From positions 186,001 to 250,000 of the forward strand of contig CAXHTR010000003.1 of NCBI GenBank assembly GCA_964019655.1: a DNA stretch of 64,000 nt. Reading direction: 5' to 3'. The position numbers and the translations under genes were made by a program. This DNA is from Perkinsela sp. pyNocScin1 (taxonomy: Eukaryota; Euglenozoa; Kinetoplastea; Prokinetoplastida; Perkinselidae). Every line of letters begins with the position of its first letter. Position 1 is the stretch's first letter. Positions 36,527 to 45,689 of the stretch are shown piece after piece. The notes under the pieces were generated by a model that was not told the origin of the DNA, made no database searches, and worked only from the letters and a program-made list of their open reading frames with translations.

Positions 36527-39001
36527 ATGCTGCTACGATCCCCTTGCTGGTTCGACTATCGGACGCAAAACATAAAGGAAATTCTTAGTCCCATGCTGAA
36601 GAAGAGGGAGGAATATGACCATATAGCCATCGATCTTGGTGAGCTTATTATGAATGCACTCCGAAACAAAGATTTCAAGCGCTTCACAGGAAAAGAAAAA
36701 TACGAACCCATGTTTAAGCATATCCAGAACAATTTATCTAACATCTTTCGTCGGATACATGCAAAGAAGAGTATATTCTTTATTATGGACGGCACGGAAG
36801 GACTTTGGAAGGCCAGAAGATACCGGCGAAGAATCACAAAGCGCCAAGACCTTCTCACACAGGCGTGCGCCGGCAGTCCGCTTATCGTTGCGCTTGAAGA
36901 TCGCCTGCAGTGTGCATTGCTGTCTCGACAGACTCCTCGTGAGCTCATTTTCAGCAGCACCAATTCACCGGGGTCTGCCGAAAGCAAGATCGTCAAATGG
37001 TGCCTTGACCTCGCTGCCCGCACAGATACTAACAAGAACGACGCCATATGCCTCCTTGGTAGCACACAAATGAACCTTGTTGCTCTTGGCCTGACGCCTT
37101 TTCTCAATCTCACATGTATGAAGTTCAATATGGGCGAACTCAAAGTTCAAAGTCTCCCTGCGATTCTTGAATGGCTTGATCTGAGTGACATTGTAGAGAT
37201 GGGCGACTTTGCGACGCTCTCACGAGCCAGGCAAGACCTTGTTTGGATAATGCTTCTCATCAATGGATTACCGATTAGTGAGCTGCCAGAAATGGCGGGC
37301 AGCGCCTGTAGAGACTGGCTACAGGCGTATCATGATGAATGCTTAAGTCAAAAGCGATTTCTTTTTATAGAAGACCGGAGCGACGGAAGTGAGCGGCTCA
37401 TGCTAGACCGAAGCGCTTTTCTATGTGTCGTTGACAGAGTGTGCAAGGGTACCGTGTCCAAAAATCATTTATCGAGTTCTGCAGTGTCTGATTACTTTGA
37501 GATAGCACTGCAGTCCCACAGCATGATCCTCACGGGCTGTGTACCGAATCAGCTGTATTGCTTGTCGTCAAATGATGTAGCAGTAGCTTCGAGCGTGTCA
37601 ATGGTAACGGCACAAGGAATACAAAATTATTTAATGCGCATGAAGACACCAAAGCTAAGCGCTCTCGTGGATCATCGTCAGATAAGCCCTGCTGCATATT
37701 TCCTGACTGTCTCAAGCAGCACAACAACTCTTGGTCATGCGATTAAGTCGTATGTACCAGCTGGGGTAGAACTACCAGCAAAGTTTATCGATGCAAATCT
37801 TTTCGAAGACTTTTTAAAGATTAGTGACGCATCGAAGGCCTTGCAAACTGCTCTGCAATGGCTCCATTTATTACACGTGCAGCAGAGATATATTGCGTGT
37901 CAGCCGACGCACATGTGGATCCGGACAAGTGGGGCCAGTGGTCCGCCGTTCGGATTCACTTACTTCGCCATAGACCTCGGTGCATTGGCGACGGAAAACG
38001 ACATTCGAGGCAAGGCGCTCCGTGGTGAGGGCTTTTCCTGTGTACAGCGCGTCAAGGCAAATACACCCCAACTAGTTCGATTCTCTTCCACGAAAGTGTG
38101 GGAAGAATTTGACCCTGCAAAGCAAAGAGACAGTGAAAAGTGCGCAGCAAGGGTGACATCTTTACGCATAGTCACATATAACGTACAATTTGACCGTTTT
38201 TCGAAGCAAAAGACACCATTAGGTCGGCCTGGCATTGATTGGTGTACAGAGACGAGATACATCGCTCTTAGTAAAGTGCTATCTGAAGCTGCTGCAGACA
38301 TCATTTGCATGCAGGAGTGTGAAAGGCCATGGTGGGTTTATCTTAGCAAACAGCGCTGGGTACAGGACAAATACTATTTTTCCTGCACAGAGAATAGCGA
38401 TTGTATCTCGCCGTGGGGCTCATTTTTGCTCATCCACAGGCGTCTGCAGGTTAAAAGTGTCGCACATGTGAATATACCTGGGTTCAGTGGGCATAAAAGT
38501 ATTGTACCATTAATCAGCATAAAACTGAATGGAAATATGCTTCATTTGTTGGGCGTTCATTTGATGGCCCCGTTTAGCTCGCATAATGAGGAAAACCGTA
38601 AGAATCAAATCCAAAAGCTTATACAAACAGTTGGCACAAAATTTGGAGGACTCAAAGTCCCAGAGGACATCATTGTCCTTGGTGATTTTAATGACCATCC
38701 AAAGAAAATGTTAACCTTTCCAAAGAACCTTGGCTTACTCGATTCATGGCAGAATAGTGGCGAGGAATCAGCATTCACAATTGACGGCGACCTGAATGAA
38801 TACTGTGCGCTCATTATCGAGCCCGACTTCTTTGGCAGACCAGATCGCATATATTTTCGGTCAAGGGCATTGTTGCCCCTGCGATGGATGCTCCTTGGGA
38901 CAAAAAGCGTGCGGCAGGAGCTGGGGACATCAGATTGCCCCGAATATTTATACCCAAGTGACCATTTCGGAGTTTTGACCGAATTCGCTTGCAGTGCATG
39001 A
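36527..39001 (+). CDS. RNA-editing exonuclease of the KREX1/KREX2 type: XRN-like domain fused to an EEP nuclease domain
   Basis: 824 residues. Residues ~1-260 resemble an XRN 5'-3' exonuclease N-terminal domain: DHIAIDLGELIMNAL (Asp36), FIMDGTEG (Asp88), RELIFSSTNSPGSAESKI and LVALGLTPF. The canonical PGEGEHK is PGSAESK, and the usual DAD before LIMLGL is Gln181-Met182-Asn183, so most metal ligands are missing. Residues ~545-824 are an endonuclease/exonuclease/phosphatase domain with its catalytic set intact: TYNVQ (Asn552), MQEC (Glu597), GVHLM (His678), GDFND (Asp720, Asn722) and YPSDHFG (Asp812, His813). This pairing is the architecture of the kinetoplastid editosome exouridylylases that trim U residues in deletion editing. 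KREX1 versus KREX2 cannot be decided. Neighbours on both sides are unrelated housekeeping genes. Confidence 0.8.
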   Translation: MLLRSPCWFDYRTQNIKEILSPMLKKREEYDHIAIDLGELIMNALRNKDFKRFTGKEKYEPMFKHIQNNLSNIFRRIHAKKSIFFIMDGTEGLWKARRYRRRITKRQDLLTQACAGSPLIVALEDRLQCALLSRQTPRELIFSSTNSPGSAESKIVKWCLDLAARTDTNKNDAICLLGSTQMNLVALGLTPFLNLTCMKFNMGELKVQSLPAILEWLDLSDIVEMGDFATLSRARQDLVWIMLLINGLPISELPEMAGSACRDWLQAYHDECLSQKRFLFIEDRSDGSERLMLDRSAFLCVVDRVCKGTVSKNHLSSSAVSDYFEIALQSHSMILTGCVPNQLYCLSSNDVAVASSVSMVTAQGIQNYLMRMKTPKLSALVDHRQISPAAYFLTVSSSTTTLGHAIKSYVPAGVELPAKFIDANLFEDFLKISDASKALQTALQWLHLLHVQQRYIACQPTHMWIRTSGASGPPFGFTYFAIDLGALATENDIRGKALRGEGFSCVQRVKANTPQLVRFSSTKVWEEFDPAKQRDSEKCAARVTSLRIVTYNVQFDRFSKQKTPLGRPGIDWCTETRYIALSKVLSEAAADIICMQECERPWWVYLSKQRWVQDKYYFSCTENSDCISPWGSFLLIHRRLQVKSVAHVNIPGFSGHKSIVPLISIKLNGNMLHLLGVHLMAPFSSHNEENRKNQIQKLIQTVGTKFGGLKVPEDIIVLGDFNDHPKKMLTFPKNLGLLDSWQNSGEESAFTIDGDLNEYCALIIEPDFFGRPDRIYFRSRALLPLRWMLLGTKSVRQELGTSDCPEYLYPSDHFGVLTEFACSA

Positions 39002-39158
39002 AATTCTTAGTACTGATGAATCCATTTATGGCGGCTCACATGAGGCTAGTTTAATGACGTAATCAAATAAAAGCACACGGCTTTTCTCTTTTCGATATCT
39101 TGTGTATCTTATTGAAATAATTGTTGACCATTTACACCCATTTCTTTTCTTGAATGGC

Positions 39159-41009
39159 ATGCCCAGGGGTGAAGATGATTGGCAGCGGTTGCTTTTTAGA
39201 CCAGATCTTGGCTCAAGCGATAGTGAAGATGATTCCACTACTTCTTTAACGTGCACATGCGCTACCCGCGACCCTATTGGCAAGTCTATCATACCTACAC
39301 TTTCACTTGACCGCACATGTCTGATTACACCAGATATAATAAAGAATATCCTCATGGCACTGCTTACAAGCAAATCTAGTGGTATCAGCCTGCCTAAATG
39401 GATAAATTTTCCTCAAGCTCCACGCAAAGTTATTTTCATTGAATGTGATAGTCATCCTGACGTCGATGTTTTCCCTCTTTGTCCAACGCACCACTTCCGG
39501 TACGCTTCCACAGGAAAATCTTTTTTCCATGATATCTTTACCACGTCGACACTCCTCGAAGCTCCAAAAAAGAAGAAGAAAAATAAGAATAGAAACATGG
39601 CTTCCGTTCACAAACTGCGCGAAAAGCGGCGTGACGAAGAGGAAGATGTTATTCGAAGTGTACTTGCAAAGAATGACTTAAACGAGCGCACGGACGAAGA
39701 ACAAAATTTTTTCCATGACCCGCGCACATTCGGTACGACACTACATCACCGACAGTCCCTTGGTATCTATGAGTCAGCTGATGAAGACGTCCCAAGTGAC
39801 TTCTTGCGACCGACGACAGAGCTTCCAGCGCGCATACCAGCGGTGGCGAGCGCCTACTTTGCATTTCCACCAAGCTACCTTGTGTCACTTGACTGCGAAA
39901 TGGTCAAGACAACACTCGGCGCCGCAGTTGCACGTATCAGCGTTATCGACATACCGTCGCGCACAGTGCTGTACGATACGCTTGTTAAGCCAGAAGGACA
40001 GGTTCTCTCTTATATGACGCAGTATAGCGGAATCACAAAGTGGACCCTCAAAGGCGTACAAAAGACGCTTGACGAAGCTCGCCACGATCTTCTTAAAAAT
40101 GTTATATACAGGGACACAATAGTTGTAGGCCATGCCTTACACAACGACTTACGGCTCCTTCGCATTGCCCCAAAGCAAATAATCGATATTTCGCCCCTGT
40201 ACCCAAAGTTTTGTGTGGAGAGTGCATCAATCGCGCAGCCAGTGACTGGTAAGGGCGCGGAGGCGTGGTCAACGTTCTCTGCGGCAGAGGCTAGGACTCT
40301 TGGGATCGAGGGCGGCAGCAGTAAGGCAGCGGCGACTGAGATTAAGCGTGGGTTTCAACTGAAGCTCTTAGCGTTCTGGTTTCTCGGAAAACATATTCAG
40401 ATCCGAGATGATGCTGGACATGATAGCATCGAGGATGCACACGCGTGCGGTGATCTGTTCCGGCTGAAGCTGCAAAATGGAAGGGACTTTGGGCTCAAAG
40501 CGCTCCTCTACTATACGAGTGGCGAAGTCTCCGAAAGCGCACAGATTGCTGGCCACGAAAGCATGCAGACAGCCGAAATGCGTGGAGTGATAGAGAGAAT
40601 GCGCAGTATGAAGAGCATAGAGTCAAAGTATAGCTCAAAAGAATTTCGTGATAGCTTCAAGCAGAAGTGCGCGGAAATTAACCTATATGCACCAAGCCTT
40701 ATGCTCTCTCGCCTGCGTGCTATCCAAGCTGAGTTCTTCTGGTACGAAAAGAATTGTACCTTTGAGTGCACCTCGCTTTTGCCACAAGCCAATCGTATTC
40801 CTTCACTATCAGACGTACGGAAATACATGCGAAGTGATTCAAGTACGCTGATATACGTGACGATGGCAAAAACACCTTCGCGCTGGAATCTCATAGAGCT
40901 TGCAAATTTCTTCCATGAAGAATGTCACAAGGCTGGCCAAACCGTACCACCCTTTGTCGTCATCTTGACAAAGGATGCCCAAGGGGGGCCAGTGATCCTT
41001 TTTCATTAA
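39159..41009 (+). CDS. REX1/REXO1-type 3'-5' RNA exonuclease (DEDDh)
   Basis: 616 residues from the first in-frame ATG (MPRGEDDWQRLLF). An earlier GTG in the same frame is unlikely. A lysine-rich stretch (KKKKKNKNRN, about residues 146-155) may direct it to the nucleus. The DEDDh exonuclease core starts at about residue 243: YLVSLDCEMVKTTLGAAVAR (Exo I, DxE), VYDTLVKPEG-like YDTLVKPEG, VVGHALHNDLRLLRI (Exo II, Asp), and GHDSIEDAHACGDLF (Exo III, His and Asp). These are the blocks of yeast Rex1/REXO1 enzymes that mature 5S rRNA, tRNA and snRNA 3' ends. An insertion of about 60 residues lies between Exo II and Exo III. The C-terminal ~170 residues are not recognised. Confidence 0.88.
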   Translation: MPRGEDDWQRLLFRPDLGSSDSEDDSTTSLTCTCATRDPIGKSIIPTLSLDRTCLITPDIIKNILMALLTSKSSGISLPKWINFPQAPRKVIFIECDSHPDVDVFPLCPTHHFRYASTGKSFFHDIFTTSTLLEAPKKKKKNKNRNMASVHKLREKRRDEEEDVIRSVLAKNDLNERTDEEQNFFHDPRTFGTTLHHRQSLGIYESADEDVPSDFLRPTTELPARIPAVASAYFAFPPSYLVSLDCEMVKTTLGAAVARISVIDIPSRTVLYDTLVKPEGQVLSYMTQYSGITKWTLKGVQKTLDEARHDLLKNVIYRDTIVVGHALHNDLRLLRIAPKQIIDISPLYPKFCVESASIAQPVTGKGAEAWSTFSAAEARTLGIEGGSSKAAATEIKRGFQLKLLAFWFLGKHIQIRDDAGHDSIEDAHACGDLFRLKLQNGRDFGLKALLYYTSGEVSESAQIAGHESMQTAEMRGVIERMRSMKSIESKYSSKEFRDSFKQKCAEINLYAPSLMLSRLRAIQAEFFWYEKNCTFECTSLLPQANRIPSLSDVRKYMRSDSSTLIYVTMAKTPSRWNLIELANFFHEECHKAGQTVPPFVVILTKDAQGGPVILFH

Positions 41010-41267
41010 GAATGCATGCAAAGTAGGGACAACACAGAAAACATCTTATCGCGCGCTACATTATGAAAGTAGGAGTGAATGAAGTGGGAATGCTTTATGC
41101 AAATTTCCCGTTAGGGTGCTGAAAGCTTAAACTCGATTTTTTTTGGATACGTGGATTCACGAACTTTCACATTCTTTTGCGTGAGGGCCTATCCAGAGAC
41201 TCGGCAGAGCTTTGATGAGACAAGTTTTTCATTATTGATTTGCATTTGAAAAATTTGTAAGAATATA

Positions 41268-42257
41268 ATGGAAGAAGAAGAATATCCACAGCATCTGGAG
41301 CGCCATGAGCGTCACGCTGCCGCTGAATTTATCAATAAAGGTTTGTCTCCCGCGAAGGTTGCCAAGGCCATCAACCGTGGAAAGTCTACTGTTCGGCGCG
41401 AGATGGATCATGGTATTATCGAGGGAGTATATTATCCAGACGTTGCACATCACAAGTACCTCGTTCGACTGTACTCGTCGCGGCTTGGCAAAACGCAAGG
41501 AGCTTTTCCGAAAGATAAGAAGTGCAAGCTTCCACAGTACATTATCGAGAAAGCAAGAATTCACCGGCGGCGTACTTGGGGCAGAAGACGCTTGGAAGCG
41601 ATCATTCAAAAGTATAAGGACAAGGGAGCAGAGGTTGATGACGAAGATGTTGCCCAGCTACTAGTTGAAGTTAACGACGAAATTTATGAGCACATGGTTC
41701 CAAGCACTTTGCTTGATGCCAAGTACCTACAAAAACTGAGGGATATTTTCCAAAAATTTGCAACAGTGGTTGCAAGGGTCAACACTTGGACGCAAGAGTT
41801 ATTTGAGGTTATTGAGATTCAAGTTTCAAACGAAGGTCTCGACGGAACTTTCATGCCGAAGGCACTACGCATGACGCACTTGAGAACAGTTTCAAAATCA
41901 GAAGCGCTACAAAAGCAGGATAATAAGAAATCATCGGTAGAAAAACTGCATAAAGCTGGAAATACGAAAAGGATGGAAAGTAAGGAATCCGCAAATACTT
42001 TGAAAAGCAGTGAAAGCAGCAAAAAAATAACCTCTAGCTCTCATGCCTCAAACCCAAAGAACAAAGCACAGGCAGGGAAGCTTCAGAAGAATACATCAAC
42101 GAAACAAGGTCTCGCAAAGATGAAGTCCGAAAGCAGATCTCCTAAGGTGTCACAGGCCATGCCGAAACCACCAGTGAAGCGAGGAAGACCGGCCCAGAGC
42201 CCCGCTAAGCCGAAGCCATCGAAGGTAAAAGAGGCCGATGAGATAATGGAGTTTTAA
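41268..42257 (+). CDS. Helix-turn-helix protein with basic tail and AT-hook
   Basis: 329 residues. Residues ~12-46 (EFINKGLSPAKVAKAI then GKSTVRREM) fit the resolvase/IS30-transposase type helix-turn-helix (HTH_38 kind). Residues ~50-205 are a well-folded-looking, charged, helical region without a recognised catalytic motif. From about residue 210 the chain is low-complexity and rich in Lys, Ser, Ala and Pro, resembling an H1-like tail, and contains one AT-hook core, KRGRP, at residues 304-308. No DDE triad is apparent, so it is not an active transposase; a domesticated chromatin or DNA-binding protein is the simplest reading. Last gene of the rightward cluster. ATG start. Confidence 0.65.
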   Translation: MEEEEYPQHLERHERHAAAEFINKGLSPAKVAKAINRGKSTVRREMDHGIIEGVYYPDVAHHKYLVRLYSSRLGKTQGAFPKDKKCKLPQYIIEKARIHRRRTWGRRRLEAIIQKYKDKGAEVDDEDVAQLLVEVNDEIYEHMVPSTLLDAKYLQKLRDIFQKFATVVARVNTWTQELFEVIEIQVSNEGLDGTFMPKALRMTHLRTVSKSEALQKQDNKKSSVEKLHKAGNTKRMESKESANTLKSSESSKKITSSSHASNPKNKAQAGKLQKNTSTKQGLAKMKSESRSPKVSQAMPKPPVKRGRPAQSPAKPKPSKVKEADEIMEF

Positions 42258-43295
42258 GCTGCATGTACCGTTAGCCTCGAATAGCTCTTCATCCTTGTCA
42301 ATGCTTATCCACTTGTCTTTCTATGTGGAATATACATAAAGCCGTCTAGAACTTTTCATGGGGGCTCTATTTTTTATCAGATCTATGACTCATAGTGATT
42401 AGTATCTTAGTTAAACTGAAATGTGGCCCCAGAGTGATTGGGAAACTGTACTTCGAAGGGTGCTGCCGAAAGTTTTTTTTCAGTAAATTTTTGCACGAGT
42501 TTCTCCCGCGGTATCTTGTGGCGTTTTTGCTACTATGGCTTAAGTTGTGATAGAATATGCGAGCATGATGCCATTCTTTCGTACGAAAAATCACCCGTAA
42601 TATCGATTGATTGTGTCGGAAAATCCGTGAGATCAACGCCAAGATAGAATGTGAATCATTTTTATCTATTACCCTGGACTCGGCATGTGATCATGCAGCA
42701 CCTCGAATTTGCATTATTTCGGAAAGTGTTTCAATATTACGGAAAATAGCTTATTTGGTGTTGCATGATCACAACCAGGGCCCATCCCCTACGCAAACAA
42801 AGTCATATTAGCTGTCAATTTAGTGATACAGTAGTAGTTTCCGTACGTCGAGGTAGATGCCAATCTGTACGGGTGACTAGCTGCATCAGTGCATCATCGC
42901 ATGATAAGGTCGTATCTAATTGATTAAGGTTCTCATTGATAGTGCGATGATCATGGCCTTTGACGACGCGAGTTGCATTAAAGTTTAGAAGAAGAAACTT
43001 GATTACTATCTGAGATCCTTGCCAAGATTTCGAGAGATACAAGAACCGGTGCGATTCATGTAGAAGCGAAATGGATCTATCGCGTCACTCACAATTTAAT
43101 TTCTCGACAAATTATAGGATCTGGAAAGCTGCTCAATTTCAATGTACGACGAGACTACGAGACATCCAGGTTTCTGCTTGGTCAGTACAAGTGATTCATA
43201 CTGGGTGAAGGGCACCCAATCGTCGAAACGCTCCTAATGCTAGGCAGGAAATATAATCACCTGATTTCTTGATCTCTGCCTGCGCTTGATCACGC
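42258..43295. other. Convergent strand-switch region, probable transcription termination region
   Basis: About 1 kb between the 3' ends of the HTH gene (plus) and MCM7 (minus). Only short frames without recognisable domains. In kinetoplastids, polymerases end here on both strands. I see no tRNA or snRNA and no convincing gene, only two scattered GGGTGAA-like motifs. Confidence 0.6.
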
Positions 43296-45584
43296 TTACG
43301 TATCGCTCAGAATAAAGAGCGTCTCGTAGTCTGCAGAGGGCACCCACACCTTGAGGCCGGCATAAATATCTATCGTCTCTCGTAGGAAGCTCTCGCTGAT
43401 ACCGCAGCGCGTCATGTAGCCGCGCGCCTCGTCGAGACATACAGTTGAGCCCTTCGCGAGCGAACCGAAGAAGTCTTTCAATAGAACATACACGTCACTA
43501 TTTTGCATGCGTCTCGGCGCTGCAGTGCGCCGCTGTCCGACGAGGCTCTCGCGGCTACACTCAATGAGTCGTGATGCTTCCTTGACGTCCTCCTCGTCGA
43601 CCGTCGCACTGTACCGCAGCCGTGCAAGTGCGCGTGCGAAGCGCACAAGGCCCAACAAGGATCGTGTTGTCACCGAGAATCCCGCGTTGCCGTCCTTGCG
43701 CATTAATAGGTATATCTCAGTGATAAGGGAGGTGCTCGCTTCCGTGAATTTCGGTTGCACGCGCTTGACGTCGGCAATATATGTCTGGAAAGTCGCGTTG
43801 TCAAACTTGTTGCCTGTGAGACTCGCGTCGAAGGACTCATTCTCTCTATGGCTTCCGGCCTCTTGCATACCAGTGTGGACGAGTGAGACGTGTGTTGCTA
43901 GGTTTCTGTCCGCGCCCTCGCTGAATACGTCGCGGATGACCCATACAATGTCAAAGCGAGAGTATAGCGCAGTTGGGATGTTAATGTTCTCCATCGGTGA
44001 CTTCGCAGGGTTCCAGCGCCCGTATTGTGGGTTGCTCGCAGCAAGGATAGCAGCGCGACAGTTCATAGTCGTGATGATCCCTGCCTTCGCGAGACTGATC
44101 GTTTGCTGCTCCATCACTTCATGTAGCGCCGTACGGTCTGCTTCGTTCATCTTGTCGAACTCGTCGATGCAGCAGATTCCCTTGTCCGCAAAGACAAGTG
44201 TTCCAGGCTCGAGGGTGTTCTCGCCGGTCACTGGGTCGCTCACGACGGCAGCTGTCAGGCCGACGCCAGAGCTTCCCATGCCGGAAGTGAAAACCCCGCG
44301 AGGCGCTATATTCGAGACCCATTTGAGGATCTGCGACTTCGCGACACCGGGGTCCCCCGTGAGCAGAACGTTGATATCACCGCGGATCTTCATCCCATCG
44401 GGCATGTGAACGGGCTCACCGCCGGCCAGCATGCATAAAACTATTTTCTTGATGTCTGTCAGTCCGAATATCTCAGGAGCGATGGAATTGACTGCGCGAC
44501 GCACGAGGCTTTCACTGTCCTCCTTTCGGGCAAACTCGAGAAAATATTGATTATGGAGACTGACATTGGAGCTATAGTCGACTTTTAGCGGGCGGCAATG
44601 CAGGGCACGGACAACGAGTGAGACTTGGCAGTCTCCGAACATCCTCCGGGAGGCATTGTGACTCAAATCAGGGATGAGCGCACCATATATAGTGACAGCA
44701 TTTCCCGGCACAGCAATGTTGACACTAAGGTCGCCCTCGCAAAGGACCTTGATAGCACGTGGAAGAGCGCCTAAAGGAATGTCACAGCGGAGCTCTTGCA
44801 AACGGATCTCCTGAAAGGACATCATGCGCGAGGCTTTGTACTGCGGCCGTAGCTGGCTTTCGCCACTCGCATTGAGCGTGCGCTTGCAGCGACCACTCTG
44901 GCATTCTCGCGGTGGATCGTACTTGTCGCCGACGACTTCCAAAAATGTGATTGCAGAGCACATCTCGCAGAGGGACGTGTGGACCTTCATGATGGGGCGT
45001 GCAGGGCTAGCGGAGACGACGACACCACGGACGCTGACAAGGCGACCAACAGTGAGCCCTTTTAAGTCGCGAATAGGGGTCATCGGGTGGCTGCTGAAGG
45101 GGATTACGTCGACGCAAAAGTCTTGTGTGAGTGCAGGCGGCAACTGGTCCTGGTATTGCCTCGCGAGGCTGTCGATAACTTCAGTTGGCGCGAGCGCTTC
45201 GCCGTGCGCGAGATCCTGAGAGCGCATAAGGGACTGCACGACGTATTTTATGTCATCAACGCCGGAAAGAATGTTCGCGGACATGACTTGTGCGAGAGCG
45301 CTGCACTCAGCGCTATGACATGAGAGCGCATCGAGAGACACGGGAAGGTCTGTGCGCACTTTGGTGAGTATATCGCGGAATATTTTCGGATAGAAAAGGT
45401 CAGTATCGCGTTCGGTGTTGGGGCTTCCCCTGTAAGTTAAAAAAAAATCCTTCAGGGCCTCATATTTTGCGGCCATGTTGATGCCGTACGCGTTGTCCTT
45501 CTTGTACCCACCTCTATCTTGCGGGGCGGCTTCACCGCGTAAAGATTGCGTGTTGTGCTCGATGTTGCTTAAAACTGTAGACAT
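43296..45584 (-). CDS. MCM7: DNA replication licensing factor MCM7
   Basis: 762 residues, a subunit of the MCM2-7 replicative helicase. A zinc motif is present at Cys206, Cys209, Cys228 and Cys233. Walker A GDPGVAKS is at 410-417, Walker B CCIDEFDK at 471-478, and the arginine finger SRFD at 542-545. MCM7-specific choices include EADRTALHEVMEQQTISLAKAG, NPQYGRWNP with NIPTALYSRFD, and LATHVSLVH. The N-terminal DFFLTYR also fits MCM7. ATG start. The codons are richer in G and C, with many CpG, than in most of the window, a composition shared with the next gene. Confidence 0.95.
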   Translation of the reverse strand: MSTVLSNIEHNTQSLRGEAAPQDRGGYKKDNAYGINMAAKYEALKDFFLTYRGSPNTERDTDLFYPKIFRDILTKVRTDLPVSLDALSCHSAECSALAQVMSANILSGVDDIKYVVQSLMRSQDLAHGEALAPTEVIDSLARQYQDQLPPALTQDFCVDVIPFSSHPMTPIRDLKGLTVGRLVSVRGVVVSASPARPIMKVHTSLCEMCSAITFLEVVGDKYDPPRECQSGRCKRTLNASGESQLRPQYKASRMMSFQEIRLQELRCDIPLGALPRAIKVLCEGDLSVNIAVPGNAVTIYGALIPDLSHNASRRMFGDCQVSLVVRALHCRPLKVDYSSNVSLHNQYFLEFARKEDSESLVRRAVNSIAPEIFGLTDIKKIVLCMLAGGEPVHMPDGMKIRGDINVLLTGDPGVAKSQILKWVSNIAPRGVFTSGMGSSGVGLTAAVVSDPVTGENTLEPGTLVFADKGICCIDEFDKMNEADRTALHEVMEQQTISLAKAGIITTMNCRAAILAASNPQYGRWNPAKSPMENINIPTALYSRFDIVWVIRDVFSEGADRNLATHVSLVHTGMQEAGSHRENESFDASLTGNKFDNATFQTYIADVKRVQPKFTEASTSLITEIYLLMRKDGNAGFSVTTRSLLGLVRFARALARLRYSATVDEEDVKEASRLIECSRESLVGQRRTAAPRRMQNSDVYVLLKDFFGSLAKGSTVCLDEARGYMTRCGISESFLRETIDIYAGLKVWVPSADYETLFILSDT

Positions 45585-45689
45585 TGTGTACTACTGTACC
45601 AAACAATGTTCAAGAAAATGTTTGTATAGTCACGGTCCATTAAATAAGATCTAAGTTTTCTATTCACGCTGCTGCAAACAGACTGGCGA

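Noticed and set aside
36556-37143. 195-codon open frame antisense to the KREX-like gene
   Set aside because: Opposes the cluster direction and overlaps the XRN-like domain; no domain signature.
39102-39158. N-terminal extension of the REX1-type gene from a GTG
   Set aside because: Kinetoplastid genes start at ATG; the extension is unremarkable and an in-frame ATG follows.
43507-44409. 300-codon open frame antisense to MCM7
   Set aside because: Lies entirely inside a certain MCM7 coding sequence, with no recognisable domain; a shadow of G+C-rich codons.
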